Shown here in pieces: positions 22,163 to 30,594 of a stretch of DNA of 64,000 bases. Both the position numbers and the translations under genes were made by a program. Below the pieces are notes generated by a model, which was not told the origin of the DNA, ran no database searches, and saw nothing but the letters and a program-made list of their open reading frames with translations. The stretch covers positions 532,582 through 596,581 of the forward strand of contig NZ_JABBGE010000006.1 in NCBI RefSeq assembly GCF_012927245.1, given 5' to 3'. Every line of letters starts with the position of its first letter. The first letter of the stretch is position 1. The DNA comes from Streptomyces sp. R302 (GTDB lineage: Bacteria > Actinomycetota > Actinomycetes > Streptomycetales > Streptomycetaceae).

Positions 22163-22960
22163 ATGACCACCGCGCTGCGCGGCACCGAACTGCGCCTGGC
22201 CTACGGCGACCGGATCGTCGCCGAAGGCCTCGACCTGGACATCCCCGCCGGCCGGGTCACCGCCCTCGTCGGGCCCAACGCCTGCGGCAAGTCCACCGCG
22301 TTGCGGGCCCTCGCCCGCCTCCTCAAGCCCGAGTCCGGCACCGTCCACCTCGACGGCACGGACACCTCCGAGCTGTCCGCCCGCGAACTCTCCCTCCGGC
22401 TCGCCCTCCTGCCGCAGACCCCGTCGGCACCCGACGGCATCACCGTGCGCGACCTGGTCGCCCGCGGCCGCACCCCGCACCAGCGGTGGTGGTGCCAGTG
22501 GACCGCGGCCGACGAGGCCGTCGTCGACCGCGCCCTGGAGGCCACCGGCACCGACACCCTGGCCGAACGCTCCCTCGACGAACTCTCCGGCGGCCAGCGC
22601 CAGCGCGTCTGGATCGCCATGGCCCTCGCCCAGGACACCCCGGTCCTCCTGCTCGACGAGCCCACCACCTACCTGGACCTCGCCCACCAGGTCGACGTCC
22701 TGGAACTCGTCGCCCACCTCAACCGCACCGAGGGCCGCACCGTCGTGATGGTCCTCCACGAACTCAACCTCGCCTGCCGCTACGCCGACCACCTCATCGC
22801 CATGCGCGACGGCCGCGTCCTGGCCGCCGGCCCGCCCACGGACATCGTCACCCCCGACCTCGTCCAGGAGGCCTTCGCCCTCCGCGCCACCGTCATCACC
22901 TGCCCCGTGGCAGGCACCCCCCTGGTCATCCCGGAAGGCGGCCACCGCACACCCCGCTGA
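22163..22960 (+). CDS. Siderophore ABC transporter ATPase (FepC/FecE-like)
   Basis: Encodes 265 residues from ATG 22163. It is an ABC ATPase of the iron-siderophore family with Walker A GPNACGKST (residues 38-46), a Q-loop at LLPQTPSAPDGITVRDLVARGRTPH, the signature LSGGQRQRVWIAMALAQDTP, Walker B VLLLDEPTTYLDL and the switch His in MVLHELNLACRYADH. It energises import by the two FecCD subunits. A 7-bp hairpin follows at 22988. Nothing in the window encodes the intracellular reductase or esterase that would release iron. Confidence 0.5.
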   Translation: MTTALRGTELRLAYGDRIVAEGLDLDIPAGRVTALVGPNACGKSTALRALARLLKPESGTVHLDGTDTSELSARELSLRLALLPQTPSAPDGITVRDLVARGRTPHQRWWCQWTAADEAVVDRALEATGTDTLAERSLDELSGGQRQRVWIAMALAQDTPVLLLDEPTTYLDLAHQVDVLELVAHLNRTEGRTVVMVLHELNLACRYADHLIAMRDGRVLAAGPPTDIVTPDLVQEAFALRATVITCPVAGTPLVIPEGGHRTPR

Positions 22961-22987
22961 CACCCTCCCACCCGCACGCGACGGACC

Positions 22988-23004
22988 CGCCGACCGGGTC
23001 GGCG
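22988..23004 (+). terminator. Hairpin after the siderophore ATPase gene
   Basis: A 7-bp stem CGCCGAC/GTCGGCG with a 3-nt CGG loop lies 27 bp after the ATPase stop. It marks the boundary between the iron locus and the stress island. Strength is uncertain because there is no U-tract. Confidence 0.5.
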
Positions 23005-23036
23005 ACAGGGAAGCCCGGCGACTCCCCGGCCGGCAG

Positions 23037-23051
23037 GGGACCGTTCGGCCC
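23037..23051. promoter_or_regulatory. Stress-island palindrome, site 1
   Basis: GGGACCGTTCGGCCC lies 56 bp before the CBS-BON start at 23108. It is the clearest copy of a palindrome that recurs in promoter regions across 23-49.5 kb, and is a candidate site for the DevR/OsdR-like regulator encoded at 23803. Confidence 0.5.
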
Positions 23052-23107
23052 TCCCGCCTCGACACAGTCCGCGCGAGCCTGGAAGGGGACACCGTCAAGG
23101 AGGCACC

Positions 23108-23752
23108 GTGAACGCCGTAGCCCCTCCCCCTCTCGTCGTCAGCGACGTCATGACCCACACCGCCGTGGCGATCGGCCGTGACGCGCCCTACAAGGAGATC
23201 GTGGCGCTCATGGACCAGTGGAAGGTGAGTGCCCTCCCCGTCCTGGAGGGGGAAGGGAGGGTCGTGGGGGTGGTCTCGGAGGCGGATCTGCTGCCGAAGG
23301 AGGCGTTCCGTGACACGGAACTCGGCCCTGAGCGGGGCGAGGACGCCCTGAAGGCCGTCGCGGTGCGCGCGGGGGACCTCATGTCGAGTCCGGCCGTGAC
23401 CGTACATGCCGGCGCCTCCTTGGCCGAGGCCGCGCGCATCATGGCCCGCCGGAGGGTGAAGAGGCTCCCCGTCGTCAACGAGATCGGCATGCTGGAGGGG
23501 GTCGTGAGCCGGAGCGACCTGCTCAAGGTGTTCCTGCGGGAGGACGGCGCGATAGCGGCGGACATCCGGCGGTCGGTACTCGGCGGGGCAGCCTTCACCG
23601 GGCTGGACGTGACCGTGACGGAAGGGGTGGCGACGCTGAGTGGCGCCCTCTCCGACCGCTCTCTGGTGCCGCTGCTGGCGCGCGCCGCCCGTGCCGTGGA
23701 GGGGGTCGTCGACGTCCGGATGGAACTGGGTGCCCATGAAGGCGCTTCCTGA
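23108..23752 (+). CDS. CBS-BON domain protein
   Basis: Encodes 214 residues from GTG 23108, with RBS AAGGAGG. Two CBS domains occupy residues 8-70 and 85-145, with the repeated elements DVMT, APYKEIVALM, VSALPVLEGEGRVVGVVSEADLL and RRVKRLPVVNE-GVVSRSDLLKVF. A BON domain follows (about 150-210), with DVTVTEGVATLSG and VEGVVDVRMEL. CBS pairs usually bind adenine nucleotides; the mycobacterial Hrp1 protein is a CBS protein of the DosR regulon. The role is inferred to be sensing of energy status under stress, with BON as a possible membrane- or partner-binding module. Two intact paralogues lie at 30595 and 38557 and two remnants at 41558 and 49532. A stress palindrome precedes it, and the response regulator starts 50 bp later on the same strand. 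Confidence 0.5.
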   Translation: MNAVAPPPLVVSDVMTHTAVAIGRDAPYKEIVALMDQWKVSALPVLEGEGRVVGVVSEADLLPKEAFRDTELGPERGEDALKAVAVRAGDLMSSPAVTVHAGASLAEAARIMARRRVKRLPVVNEIGMLEGVVSRSDLLKVFLREDGAIAADIRRSVLGGAAFTGLDVTVTEGVATLSGALSDRSLVPLLARAARAVEGVVDVRMELGAHEGAS

Positions 23753-23802
23753 CGGACAATCCTTGTGGGGGCGGGGAACATCCGTCGAGCACAGGGGTCG
23801 CC

Positions 23803-24489
23803 ATGACCGAGCTTCCGGCAACCGGGGAACCCACTCGGGTCTTCCTGGTGGACGACCACGAGGTCGTCCGCCGGGGACTCCGCGACCTGATCGACGACGA
23901 GCCCGACCTGCGGGTGGTCGGGGAGGCGTCCACGGCCGACCAGGCCCTGGCCCGGGGGCCCGCGCTGCGCCCGGACGTGGCCGTCCTCGACGTACGGCTG
24001 CCCGACGGCGACGGGATCGCCGTGTGCCGCGAGCTGAGGTCGCGGATGCCGGAGCTGGCGTGTCTGATGCTCACCTCGTTCGACGACGAGGACGCGCTGC
24101 TCGACGCGATCATGGCCGGGGCGTCGGGGTACGTCCTCAAGCAGATCAAGGGGGCCGATCTCGTGTCGGCGGTACGGACCGTGGCGACGGGGCAGTCGAT
24201 GCTCGACCCGGCCACCACGGCCCGCCTGATGCGCTCGCTGCGGGACCCCGAGACGGCGCGGCCGCCCGAGGACGAGCGGCTCGCGGCGCTGTCCGAGCGT
24301 GAGCGGTCCGTGCTGGATCTGATCGGGGAGGGGCTCACCAACCGGCAGATCGCCAAGCGGCTCTATCTGTCGGAGAAGACCGTCAAGAACCACATCTCGC
24401 GGCTGCTCGGCAAGCTGGGGGTGGAGCGGCGGGTGCAGGCGGCCGTGATCGCCGCGCAGGTCCACGAGCACGAGACGGGGACCGGTTAA
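23803..24489 (+). CDS. NarL-family response regulator, DevR/OsdR-like
   Basis: Encodes 228 residues from ATG 23803. The receiver domain (residues 11-130) has the acidic pair in VDDHEVVRRGL, the phospho-accepting Asp in VAVLDVRLPDGDG (near 60), Thr-Ser in LMLTSFDDED and Lys in YVLKQIKG. The LuxR-type helix-turn-helix (155-220) contains LSERERSVLDLIGEGLTNRQIAKRLYLSEKTVKNHISRLLGKLGV. The stretch VLKQIKG and the short linker are typical of DevR/DosR of Mycobacterium and OsdR of S. coelicolor. It probably governs the surrounding stress genes through the recurring palindrome, an inference from context. The presumed partner kinase is convergent, and the two stop codons overlap by 4 bp. Confidence 0.5.
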   Translation: MTELPATGEPTRVFLVDDHEVVRRGLRDLIDDEPDLRVVGEASTADQALARGPALRPDVAVLDVRLPDGDGIAVCRELRSRMPELACLMLTSFDDEDALLDAIMAGASGYVLKQIKGADLVSAVRTVATGQSMLDPATTARLMRSLRDPETARPPEDERLAALSERERSVLDLIGEGLTNRQIAKRLYLSEKTVKNHISRLLGKLGVERRVQAAVIAAQVHEHETGTG

Positions 24490-26231
24490 TCCTGCTGCCC
24501 GTCGTCCGGGGGGAGCGGGACGCGCCAGGTGAGGCGGGTGCCGCCGCCGGGTTCCGGCGGGGACTGGACGGCGAGGGAGCCACCGAGGCGCTCGGCCCGC
24601 TCCGCGAGGTTGCGCAGTCCCCTGTCGACCCGGTCCGGCGGCAGGCCGGCGCCGTCGTCGCCCACCGTCACCTCCAGTGTCCCGTCGTCCGCGAGGACGG
24701 CGACCTCCGTCCGGTGGGCACGGGCATGGCGGGCGACGTTGGTGAGGGCTTCGCCGATCACGGCGACCACGTCGTCGGCGATGTCGACGGGCACGTCGGT
24801 GTCCAGCAGGCCCTCCATGCGGAGGGCGGGGGCGAAGCCGAGGGTGGCCGCGGCCGAGTCGACCGCGGTGACGACACGGCTTCTGAGTTTCGGCGCCGTG
24901 CCGAGGGTGTCGTGTTCCCGGAGGCCGAAAATGGTCGATCGGATGATCTTGATGGTGGCGTCGAGGTCGTCGATCGCCCTGGTCAGCCTGTCCACCGCCT
25001 CCGGATGCTCGACGAAGCGCCGGGCGCTCTGCAGGGTCATGCCGGTGGCGAAGAGGCGCTGGATCGCCAGGTCGTGCAGGTCGCGGGCGATGCGGTCGCG
25101 GTCCTCCAGCAGGGTGACCTGCTCGGCGTCGCGACGGCGGTCGGCCACTTCGAGGGCGAGGGCCGCCTGGCCCGCGAAGCCCGGGAGGGCCGCGGTGTCA
25201 GCTCTCAGGAAGGGCGTGCGCCCACTGCGCCGGGCGAGGATCAGGACACCGCTGAGGCGCTCCTTGGTGCCCACCGTGACCGCCACGGCCGGCCCGAGGC
25301 CTTTCCAGCGTTCGGGCTGGACGGTCACCCGCGCGTCGCTGGAGACGTCGGTGGCGGTGACCAGTCCGTCGGTCGCGGCGAGGGCCGCGGCCGCCAGGGT
25401 GCCCTCGGTGCTGGGCAGGACGACCCCGCGATGGGTGTCGGCCCCCTCGCCGCGGGCCAGGGAGCCACGGAGCTCGCCGCCCGGGCCGACCAGGTAGAAG
25501 ACGCCCATGTCCGCCTCGGCGATGTCCACGGCCTGCTCCAGCATCCCGTCCAGGACCTCCGTCTCCCCCGTGCCGGAGAGCAGGGCGCTGGTGAAGTCGG
25601 AGCTCGCGGCGAGCCAGCGCTGCCGGCGCCTGCCCTCCTCGTAGAGCCGGGCGTTCTCGATGGCGATGCCGGCGGCCACGGCCAGGGTGGTCACGACGGC
25701 CTCGTCCTCGGCGTCGAAGTCGGCTCCGCCGCGCTTCTCGGTGAGGTAGAGGTTGCCGAAGACCTCGTCGCGGACCCGGATGGGAACGCCGAGGAAGGAG
25801 TGCATGGGCGGGTGGTACGCCGGAAAGCCGTACGAGGCCGGGTGCTCGGACAGCTCGGTGAGCCGCAGCGGCTCGGGGTTGCGGATGAGTTCACCGAGGA
25901 TGCCGTGGCCGGAGGGCAGGGCACCGATCCGTGAGCGCAGGTCGTCGTCGATGCCGATGGGGAGGAACTCGGACAGGCGACGGTCCTCGCCGATGACGCC
26001 CAGGGCTCCGTACTCGGCGTCGACGAGGGAGACGGCGGCCTCGACGATGCCGCGCAGCACCTGCGGCAGGTCCAGTTCCCGCCCCACGGAGATGACCGCC
26101 TCCAGAAGCCCCGCGAGGCGGTCCCGGGTACCCCTCACCTCGTCGATGCGGGCCTGGAGCTCGTCCAGCAGCTCGTCGAGCCTGAGCCTCGGCAGCCTGG
26201 CATCCGCAGGTCCGGCACCCTCCCGGCCCAT
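24486..26231 (-). CDS. Tandem-GAF histidine kinase, DosS/OsdK-like
   Basis: Encodes 581 residues from ATG 26231, with GGAGG upstream; the frame is open to 26375 without another RBS. GAF domain 1 spans about 45-195 and GAF 2 about 215-365. A HisKA_3 dimerisation domain follows, with the phospho-accepting His in RDRIARDLHDLAIQRLFATG (near 398). The HATPase domain has N-box NVARHARA, G-box DDGAGLPP and GGTRLTWRVPL. GAF 1 contains YGFPAYHPPM with His near residue 140, where DosS and DosT carry their heme-ligating His, and GVPIRVRDEVFGNLYLTEK after it. It is therefore likely a heme-based oxygen, NO or redox sensor. It closes a leftward operon with USP and P-type ATPase genes. Confidence 0.5.
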   Translation of the reverse strand: MGREGAGPADARLPRLRLDELLDELQARIDEVRGTRDRLAGLLEAVISVGRELDLPQVLRGIVEAAVSLVDAEYGALGVIGEDRRLSEFLPIGIDDDLRSRIGALPSGHGILGELIRNPEPLRLTELSEHPASYGFPAYHPPMHSFLGVPIRVRDEVFGNLYLTEKRGGADFDAEDEAVVTTLAVAAGIAIENARLYEEGRRRQRWLAASSDFTSALLSGTGETEVLDGMLEQAVDIAEADMGVFYLVGPGGELRGSLARGEGADTHRGVVLPSTEGTLAAAALAATDGLVTATDVSSDARVTVQPERWKGLGPAVAVTVGTKERLSGVLILARRSGRTPFLRADTAALPGFAGQAALALEVADRRRDAEQVTLLEDRDRIARDLHDLAIQRLFATGMTLQSARRFVEHPEAVDRLTRAIDDLDATIKIIRSTIFGLREHDTLGTAPKLRSRVVTAVDSAAATLGFAPALRMEGLLDTDVPVDIADDVVAVIGEALTNVARHARAHRTEVAVLADDGTLEVTVGDDGAGLPPDRVDRGLRNLAERAERLGGSLAVQSPPEPGGGTRLTWRVPLPPDDGQQD

Positions 26232-26280
26232 CGGAACCTCCGGTCGCGTCCGGTACGCACGGCGTGCACCGTGCCCGGTT

Positions 26281-28899
26281 TCACCGTAGTCCCGATCTCT
26301 CGTCCGTTCCTGCCGGACCCGGTGGCCTGAAGGCGGTACGGACGGCTCGCGCCACGAGGAATCCGACCGGCGCACACGCCACCGCCAGAGCGATTCCCAC
26401 GCCTCCGAGCGGGTCCGTGTCGAGGGCGGTACGGAGGAACGGCACGTACAGCGCCGCCAGGGCCAGGAGGGCGGAGGCGAGGACCGCGACGGGGAGGAAC
26501 GGGTTCTTCCGGGTGAACAGCCGGGCTCGCAGCCCGAGGACGACCCCGAGCTGGGCGGCGAGCAGGGCGAGGAAGAGGACGCTCTGCCAGTCGAGGCCGT
26601 GTGCCCGCGCGACCAGCCCCGCGCCGAGGGACGCCGCGGTGACGACCGCGGCGAGGACCGACAGGCGCTGCCAGGCTCCGCCGCCGAGGATGTGCTGGTC
26701 CGGAGGGCGCGGCGGACGTCGCATCGTCCCGGGCGACGCCGGTTCGGCGCCCATGGCCACCCCGGTGAGACCGTGGGTGAGGAGGTTGATCCAGAGGATC
26801 TGCCCCGCCCGCAGCGGCAGGGGCAGCCCGAGGAGGGGGCCGGCCAGCATCACGAGGATCTCCGCTGCCCCGCCCGCCATCCCGTACACGAGGAAGCGGC
26901 GGATGTTGTCGTAGACGCGCCGGCCCTCCTCGACCGCCGACACGACCGTCGAGAGTTCGTCGTCCGTGAGGACGAGGTCGGCGGCCTGACGTGCGACCTC
27001 GGTGCCGCGAGCTCCCATGGCGACGCCGATGTCGGCCCGGTGCAGGGCGGGGCCGTCGTTGACGCCGTCGCCGGTCATGGCCGTGACCGCGCCCGCCGCC
27101 CGCCAGGCGGCGACGACGTCGAGCTTCTGCTGGGGGTCGGTGCGGGCGAAGACGCGTACGGACGTGAGGTCGGGGACCCGGCCGGCGGCGACGTCCGCTC
27201 CGGTGACGACGTGGCCCGCGTGGCCGTCGGTCTCGCCGGTGAGGCCGACGCTGTCCGCCACCGCGCGGGCCGTGGCCGGATGGTCGCCCGTGATGAGGAC
27301 GGGGGTGATGCCGGCCGCGCGGCAGGAGGCGAGCGTCCGGGCCGCGTGGGGCTTCGGCGGGTCGCTCAGCGCCACGAGGCCGAGAAGCCTCAGCCCCGAC
27401 TCGGCCGCGGCGACGGGCTCCGGCAGATCGCCGCGTACGCCCGACGCCACGGCGAGCACCCGGTAGCCCTCCCCCGCGAGGTCCGCGGCCGCTTCCCTGG
27501 CTTGCGCGACGGTGTCCGCGTCCGCGCTCAGTACCGTCGGGGTGAGGACCGCCTCGGGCGCTCCCTTCAGGCAGACGAGGATCCGTCCCGGGGCCTCCTC
27601 GTGCAGGGTGGTCATGCGCTTGCGGAGGCTGTCGAAGGGCGCTTCGCCGATCCGGGGGAGGCCTGCTCTCAGTTCCGGCTCCGGGGGGCATCCCGTCTTG
27701 GCCGCCGCCGCGAGGAGGGCGGCTTCCATGGGGTCGCCCACGGCGGTCCAGCGGCTTCCGGGGTCCGTGGCGTCGGGCGGGCGCAGCGTGGCGTCGTTGC
27801 AGAGAACGGTCGTCCTCAGCAGCTCCCGTACCGGGGCGAGCTCCTCCGGGGTGGCAGGTCTTCCGGAGACCAGCGCCTGCCCCGCCGGTTCGTAGCCGAC
27901 GCCCGTGAGTTCCACACACGCCCCGGGTGTCCGGATCCGCTGGACGACCATGCGGCCCTCCGTGAGGGTGCCGGTCTTGTCGGTGGCGAGGACGGACACC
28001 GAGCCGAGGGTCTCCACCGCCGGCAGTCGTCTCACCAGTGCGTGGCGGGCGGCCATGCGGCGGGCGCCGAGGGCGAGGGCGAGGGTGACGACGGCGGGGA
28101 GCGATTCGGGGACGGCGGCCACGGCAAGGCTGATGGCGGTGACCGCCATGGTGCCGGGCGGAAGGCCGCGTACGAGGCCGAGGGCGAAGACCAGCACGCA
28201 CAGGGCGAGCGTCACCGCGGCGAGGATCCGGCCGAGAGCGGCGAGGCGGCGTTGCAGCGGGGTCGCCTCGCGCCGGTCGTCGAGCAGGGCGGCGATGCGG
28301 CCGAGGGCGCTCCTCGGGCCCGTCGCGGTGACGGTGGCCACGCCTCGGCCGCGTACGACGACGGTTCCCGCGCTCAGAGTGCCGTCGGCGTCCTTGTCCA
28401 CCGGCACGGATTCCCCGGTGAGCATGGACTCGTCCAGGAGCAGGGCGGACGCCTCGGCGAGCAGGGCGTCGGCGGCGACGATGTCGCCCTCGCCCAGGAC
28501 CAGGACGTCGCCGACGACGACCTCCGCGGCCGCGACGTCGCGGACCGTGCCGTCCCGCCGCACGCGCGCGTGCGGGGCGCTCAGGGCCGACAGGGCGGCG
28601 ACGGCGTTGTCCGCGCGGACCTCCTGGACGACACCGACGGTGGTGTTCACGACGACGACCAGGCCGATGACGATCGCGTCGGGGTGGTCCCCGATCGCCA
28701 GGGTCAGCGCGACGGCACCGAGCAGCACCATGATCAGCGGGTCTCGGAGCTGGGCGAGGACCCGGCTGTACAGCCGTACGGGCCGGCGGGCGGCCACCTC
28801 GTTGGGCCCGTCGGCGGCGAGCCGCCGGGCCGCCTCCGCCCCGGTGAGTCCTGTCGCCGGGGAGGGCGGGGCGGTGCTGGCGGTGGCCGGCGTCGTCAT
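26281..28899 (-). CDS. P-type cation-transporting ATPase (CtpF/PacL-like)
   Basis: Encodes 872 residues from ATG 28899, 9 bp after the USP stop. It is a P2-type ATPase with N-terminal cation-ATPase motif LTGAEAARRLAADGPNEV, the actuator loop LTGESVPV (near 150), membrane helix 4 motif VPESLPAVVTLALALG, phosphorylation site DKTGTLTEG (near 305), KGAPE in the nucleotide domain, hinge TGDGVNDGPAL (near 610), and a C-terminal set of about six helices. The mycobacterial DosR regulon contains CtpF, a calcium-type pump with the same layout. The cation cannot be fixed from sequence: Ca2+, Mn2+ or Na+/K+ are possible. Its operon (USP, ATPase, sensor kinase) links ion homeostasis to the dormancy response. 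A remnant of a related ATPase lies at 42470-42740. Confidence 0.5.
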   Translation of the reverse strand: MTTPATASTAPPSPATGLTGAEAARRLAADGPNEVAARRPVRLYSRVLAQLRDPLIMVLLGAVALTLAIGDHPDAIVIGLVVVVNTTVGVVQEVRADNAVAALSALSAPHARVRRDGTVRDVAAAEVVVGDVLVLGEGDIVAADALLAEASALLLDESMLTGESVPVDKDADGTLSAGTVVVRGRGVATVTATGPRSALGRIAALLDDRREATPLQRRLAALGRILAAVTLALCVLVFALGLVRGLPPGTMAVTAISLAVAAVPESLPAVVTLALALGARRMAARHALVRRLPAVETLGSVSVLATDKTGTLTEGRMVVQRIRTPGACVELTGVGYEPAGQALVSGRPATPEELAPVRELLRTTVLCNDATLRPPDATDPGSRWTAVGDPMEAALLAAAAKTGCPPEPELRAGLPRIGEAPFDSLRKRMTTLHEEAPGRILVCLKGAPEAVLTPTVLSADADTVAQAREAAADLAGEGYRVLAVASGVRGDLPEPVAAAESGLRLLGLVALSDPPKPHAARTLASCRAAGITPVLITGDHPATARAVADSVGLTGETDGHAGHVVTGADVAAGRVPDLTSVRVFARTDPQQKLDVVAAWRAAGAVTAMTGDGVNDGPALHRADIGVAMGARGTEVARQAADLVLTDDELSTVVSAVEEGRRVYDNIRRFLVYGMAGGAAEILVMLAGPLLGLPLPLRAGQILWINLLTHGLTGVAMGAEPASPGTMRRPPRPPDQHILGGGAWQRLSVLAAVVTAASLGAGLVARAHGLDWQSVLFLALLAAQLGVVLGLRARLFTRKNPFLPVAVLASALLALAALYVPFLRTALDTDPLGGVGIALAVACAPVGFLVARAVRTAFRPPGPAGTDERSGLR

Positions 28900-28908
28900 G
28901 GCGCGTGC

Positions 28909-29769
28909 TCAGCCGGTGGGGACGGTGATCACGGGGCAGTGGGCGCGGTGCAGCAGCCCGTGGACGACGGAGCCGACGCGCATGCCGGTGTAGCCGCCCC
29001 GGCCCCGGCGGCCGACGACGACGGCCAGGGCGTGCTCGGCGGCGTCCGCGAGCAGTTCGACGGGCGAGCCGATGAGCACCTCGTGGGTGAGGCGGACGTC
29101 GGGGTACTTCTCCGCCCATCCGGCGGTGGTCTCCGAGAGGAGCCGGCGTTCGGCGTGGAACAGGGTGTCCCCGGTGTGGACGGTAAAGACGGGCGGCTGC
29201 CAGACCGCGACGGCCCGCAGGGCGCAACGCCTGAGGTCGGCCTCCTCGAAGGCGAAGGCGAGGGCCGCCCGGGACGATTCGCTGCCGTCGACGCCGACGA
29301 CGAGGTACGGCGGGTCCTGGGTGATGTGCTCGGCGTCGCCGACCACGGCCACCGGGCAGCGGGCCTGGGCGGTGACCGGGATGACGAGGGAACCGGCGCT
29401 GAGGAACTCCTCGGTGCGGCTCAGGTGGCGGGAGCCGAGGACGGCCATGGCGGCCCGCTGTGCCAGGCCTGCCATCACGGCCGCCGGGAAGCCGTCGACG
29501 AGCGCGGAACCGACCCGTACGTCCGGCTGCCTGGCCCTGACCCAGTCGGCCGCCGCGCGCAGGGCGTCCTTGCCGCGTTGCGTCCTGGCCTGGTGACGGG
29601 GCGTGTCGTCGGCGTGCCGGGGGTCGTGCGGGGGTGGTACGGCGACGACGAGGCGGAGGGCGAGCCCTCGGCGGAGGGCCTCGTCGGCGGCCCAGGCCAG
29701 GGCGACGCGCCCTTCGCGGACGGGGTCGATCCCGACGACGATCTCGCGGTGTTCCGGGATGGTGCTCAT
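28909..29769 (-). CDS. Tandem universal stress protein
   Basis: Encodes 286 residues from ATG 29769, which overlaps the stop of the upstream truncated USP (ATGA). There are two USP domains of about 140 residues each. The first begins IVVGIDPVREGRVALAW; the second begins LVVGVDGSESSRAALAFAFEEADLR and ends with the ATP-binding G-2x-G-9x-G-S/T pattern in VGRRGRGGYTGMRVGSVVHGLLHRAHCPV. The first domain keeps ATP-site residues less well. This matches the Rv2623 type in the DosR regulon, an ATP-binding growth regulator. It is most similar to the USP at 44808-45731, which shares the GGYTGMR-GS-VHGLLH ending. Confidence 0.5.
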   Translation of the reverse strand: MSTIPEHREIVVGIDPVREGRVALAWAADEALRRGLALRLVVAVPPPHDPRHADDTPRHQARTQRGKDALRAAADWVRARQPDVRVGSALVDGFPAAVMAGLAQRAAMAVLGSRHLSRTEEFLSAGSLVIPVTAQARCPVAVVGDAEHITQDPPYLVVGVDGSESSRAALAFAFEEADLRRCALRAVAVWQPPVFTVHTGDTLFHAERRLLSETTAGWAEKYPDVRLTHEVLIGSPVELLADAAEHALAVVVGRRGRGGYTGMRVGSVVHGLLHRAHCPVITVPTG

Positions 29770-30353
29770 GAGGTGCTCCCGTGTCCGGGTCCGTGCCGGG
29801 GGACGAGTTCCACCGGGCAGTGGGCGTGTCGCGGCAGGGCGAGCGTGGTCCGGCCCAGGGTCGGCCCCGGGTGTCCGGGGCCGCGGCGGCCACCGACGAC
29901 CAGGAGAGCGGCGTCACGGCCCGCTTCGGCGGGGGCCGCGGGCACACGGGGGTTCTTCACGCCCTCGCTCTCGACCTTCAGGTCCGGGAACCCCTCACCC
30001 AGGAGTCCGGTCGTCCGGGACCGCACGAGCACGTGGTCGGCGACCGGGTCGCAGGGGCGTGCACGCGGTACCGTCCGCTCGCCCCGTGACCGCGCCGTTC
30101 TCCGCACGCGCAGAAGCCGGAGCGGCCGCTGTCGCCCCGGTGCCGCATGGGCAGCCGCTCGGGCGCGGCCGAGGCCGCGTTCGTCCCGTATCCCCGCCGG
30201 CACGACGCCCCGGTGCTCGGCCCCGGCGTGTCCTCGCACCACGATCACGGTCGTGCCGCTCAGGGCGGCGGACGGAGCGCCGTCGGATCCGTCGACACCG
30301 ACGGCGACACTTCCAAGGCACAAGAGGCGCGGGAGTCGCGGGGCTGCGGCCAT
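29766..30353 (-). pseudogene. Truncated USP remnant, 195 codons
   Basis: The frame opens at ATG 30353 with a strong RBS AAGGAGG and runs to a stop that overlaps the next USP start, so it may still be translated. The protein is not a complete USP. A first-domain start SVAVGVDGSDGAPSAAL jumps directly to SGTTVIVVRGHAGAEHRGVV, which is the end of the first domain, so roughly 100 residues are missing. The second domain is scrambled and Arg-rich in the middle, then recovers LLVVGGRRGPG, TLGRTTLALPRHAHCPVELVP at the end. The intact USP at 45728-46636 has the same endings. I read it as a decayed tandem USP retained as the first cistron of the USP-ATPase-kinase operon. Confidence 0.5.
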
Positions 30354-30440
30354 GGCTCCTCCTTGCCGGGTTCGTGAGGACTGCTCTTCGACCCTCGCAC
30401 CCGGGGCCCGGAGAACCCGAGGGCCTCTGGGGGCACAGGT

Positions 30441-30517
30441 GGGGCCAAAGGTCCCCTGCGGCGGCGAGGCGGAACCGGCAGGGGCCCGGTCGGGCCCTCG
30501 GGTGGACCGTTCGGCCC
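30441..30517. promoter_or_regulatory. Three stress-island palindromes in one divergent promoter
   Basis: GGGGCCAAAGGTCCCC (30441-30456), GGGCCCGGTCGGGCCC (30482-30497) and TGGACCGTTCGGCCC (30503-30517) lie in the 241 bp between the leftward USP operon and the rightward CBS-BON/nitroreductase genes. The third is closest to the common form. Three sites in one promoter region suggest cooperative binding, as DevR does on its strong targets. Confidence 0.5.
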
Positions 30518-30594
30518 CTCGCCGACGCGCACCGGCACGGCGGACGGTGGTGGCGTAGGAACCCACCCGCCGACGACCCCACGGGAGGACCGCG

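Noticed and set aside
14025..22960. Complete coelichelin cluster
   Set aside because: The NRPS has at least four modules with a Ser code in module 2 and begins with a C domain, unlike the three-module coelichelin synthetase, and no cchI, cchJ or mbtH-like genes are visible here.
26135..30558. Long frames of more than 1200 codons on both strands over the ATPase and USP genes
   Set aside because: Arg/Pro/Gly-rich shadow translations; the true frames carry complete family motifs and RBS.
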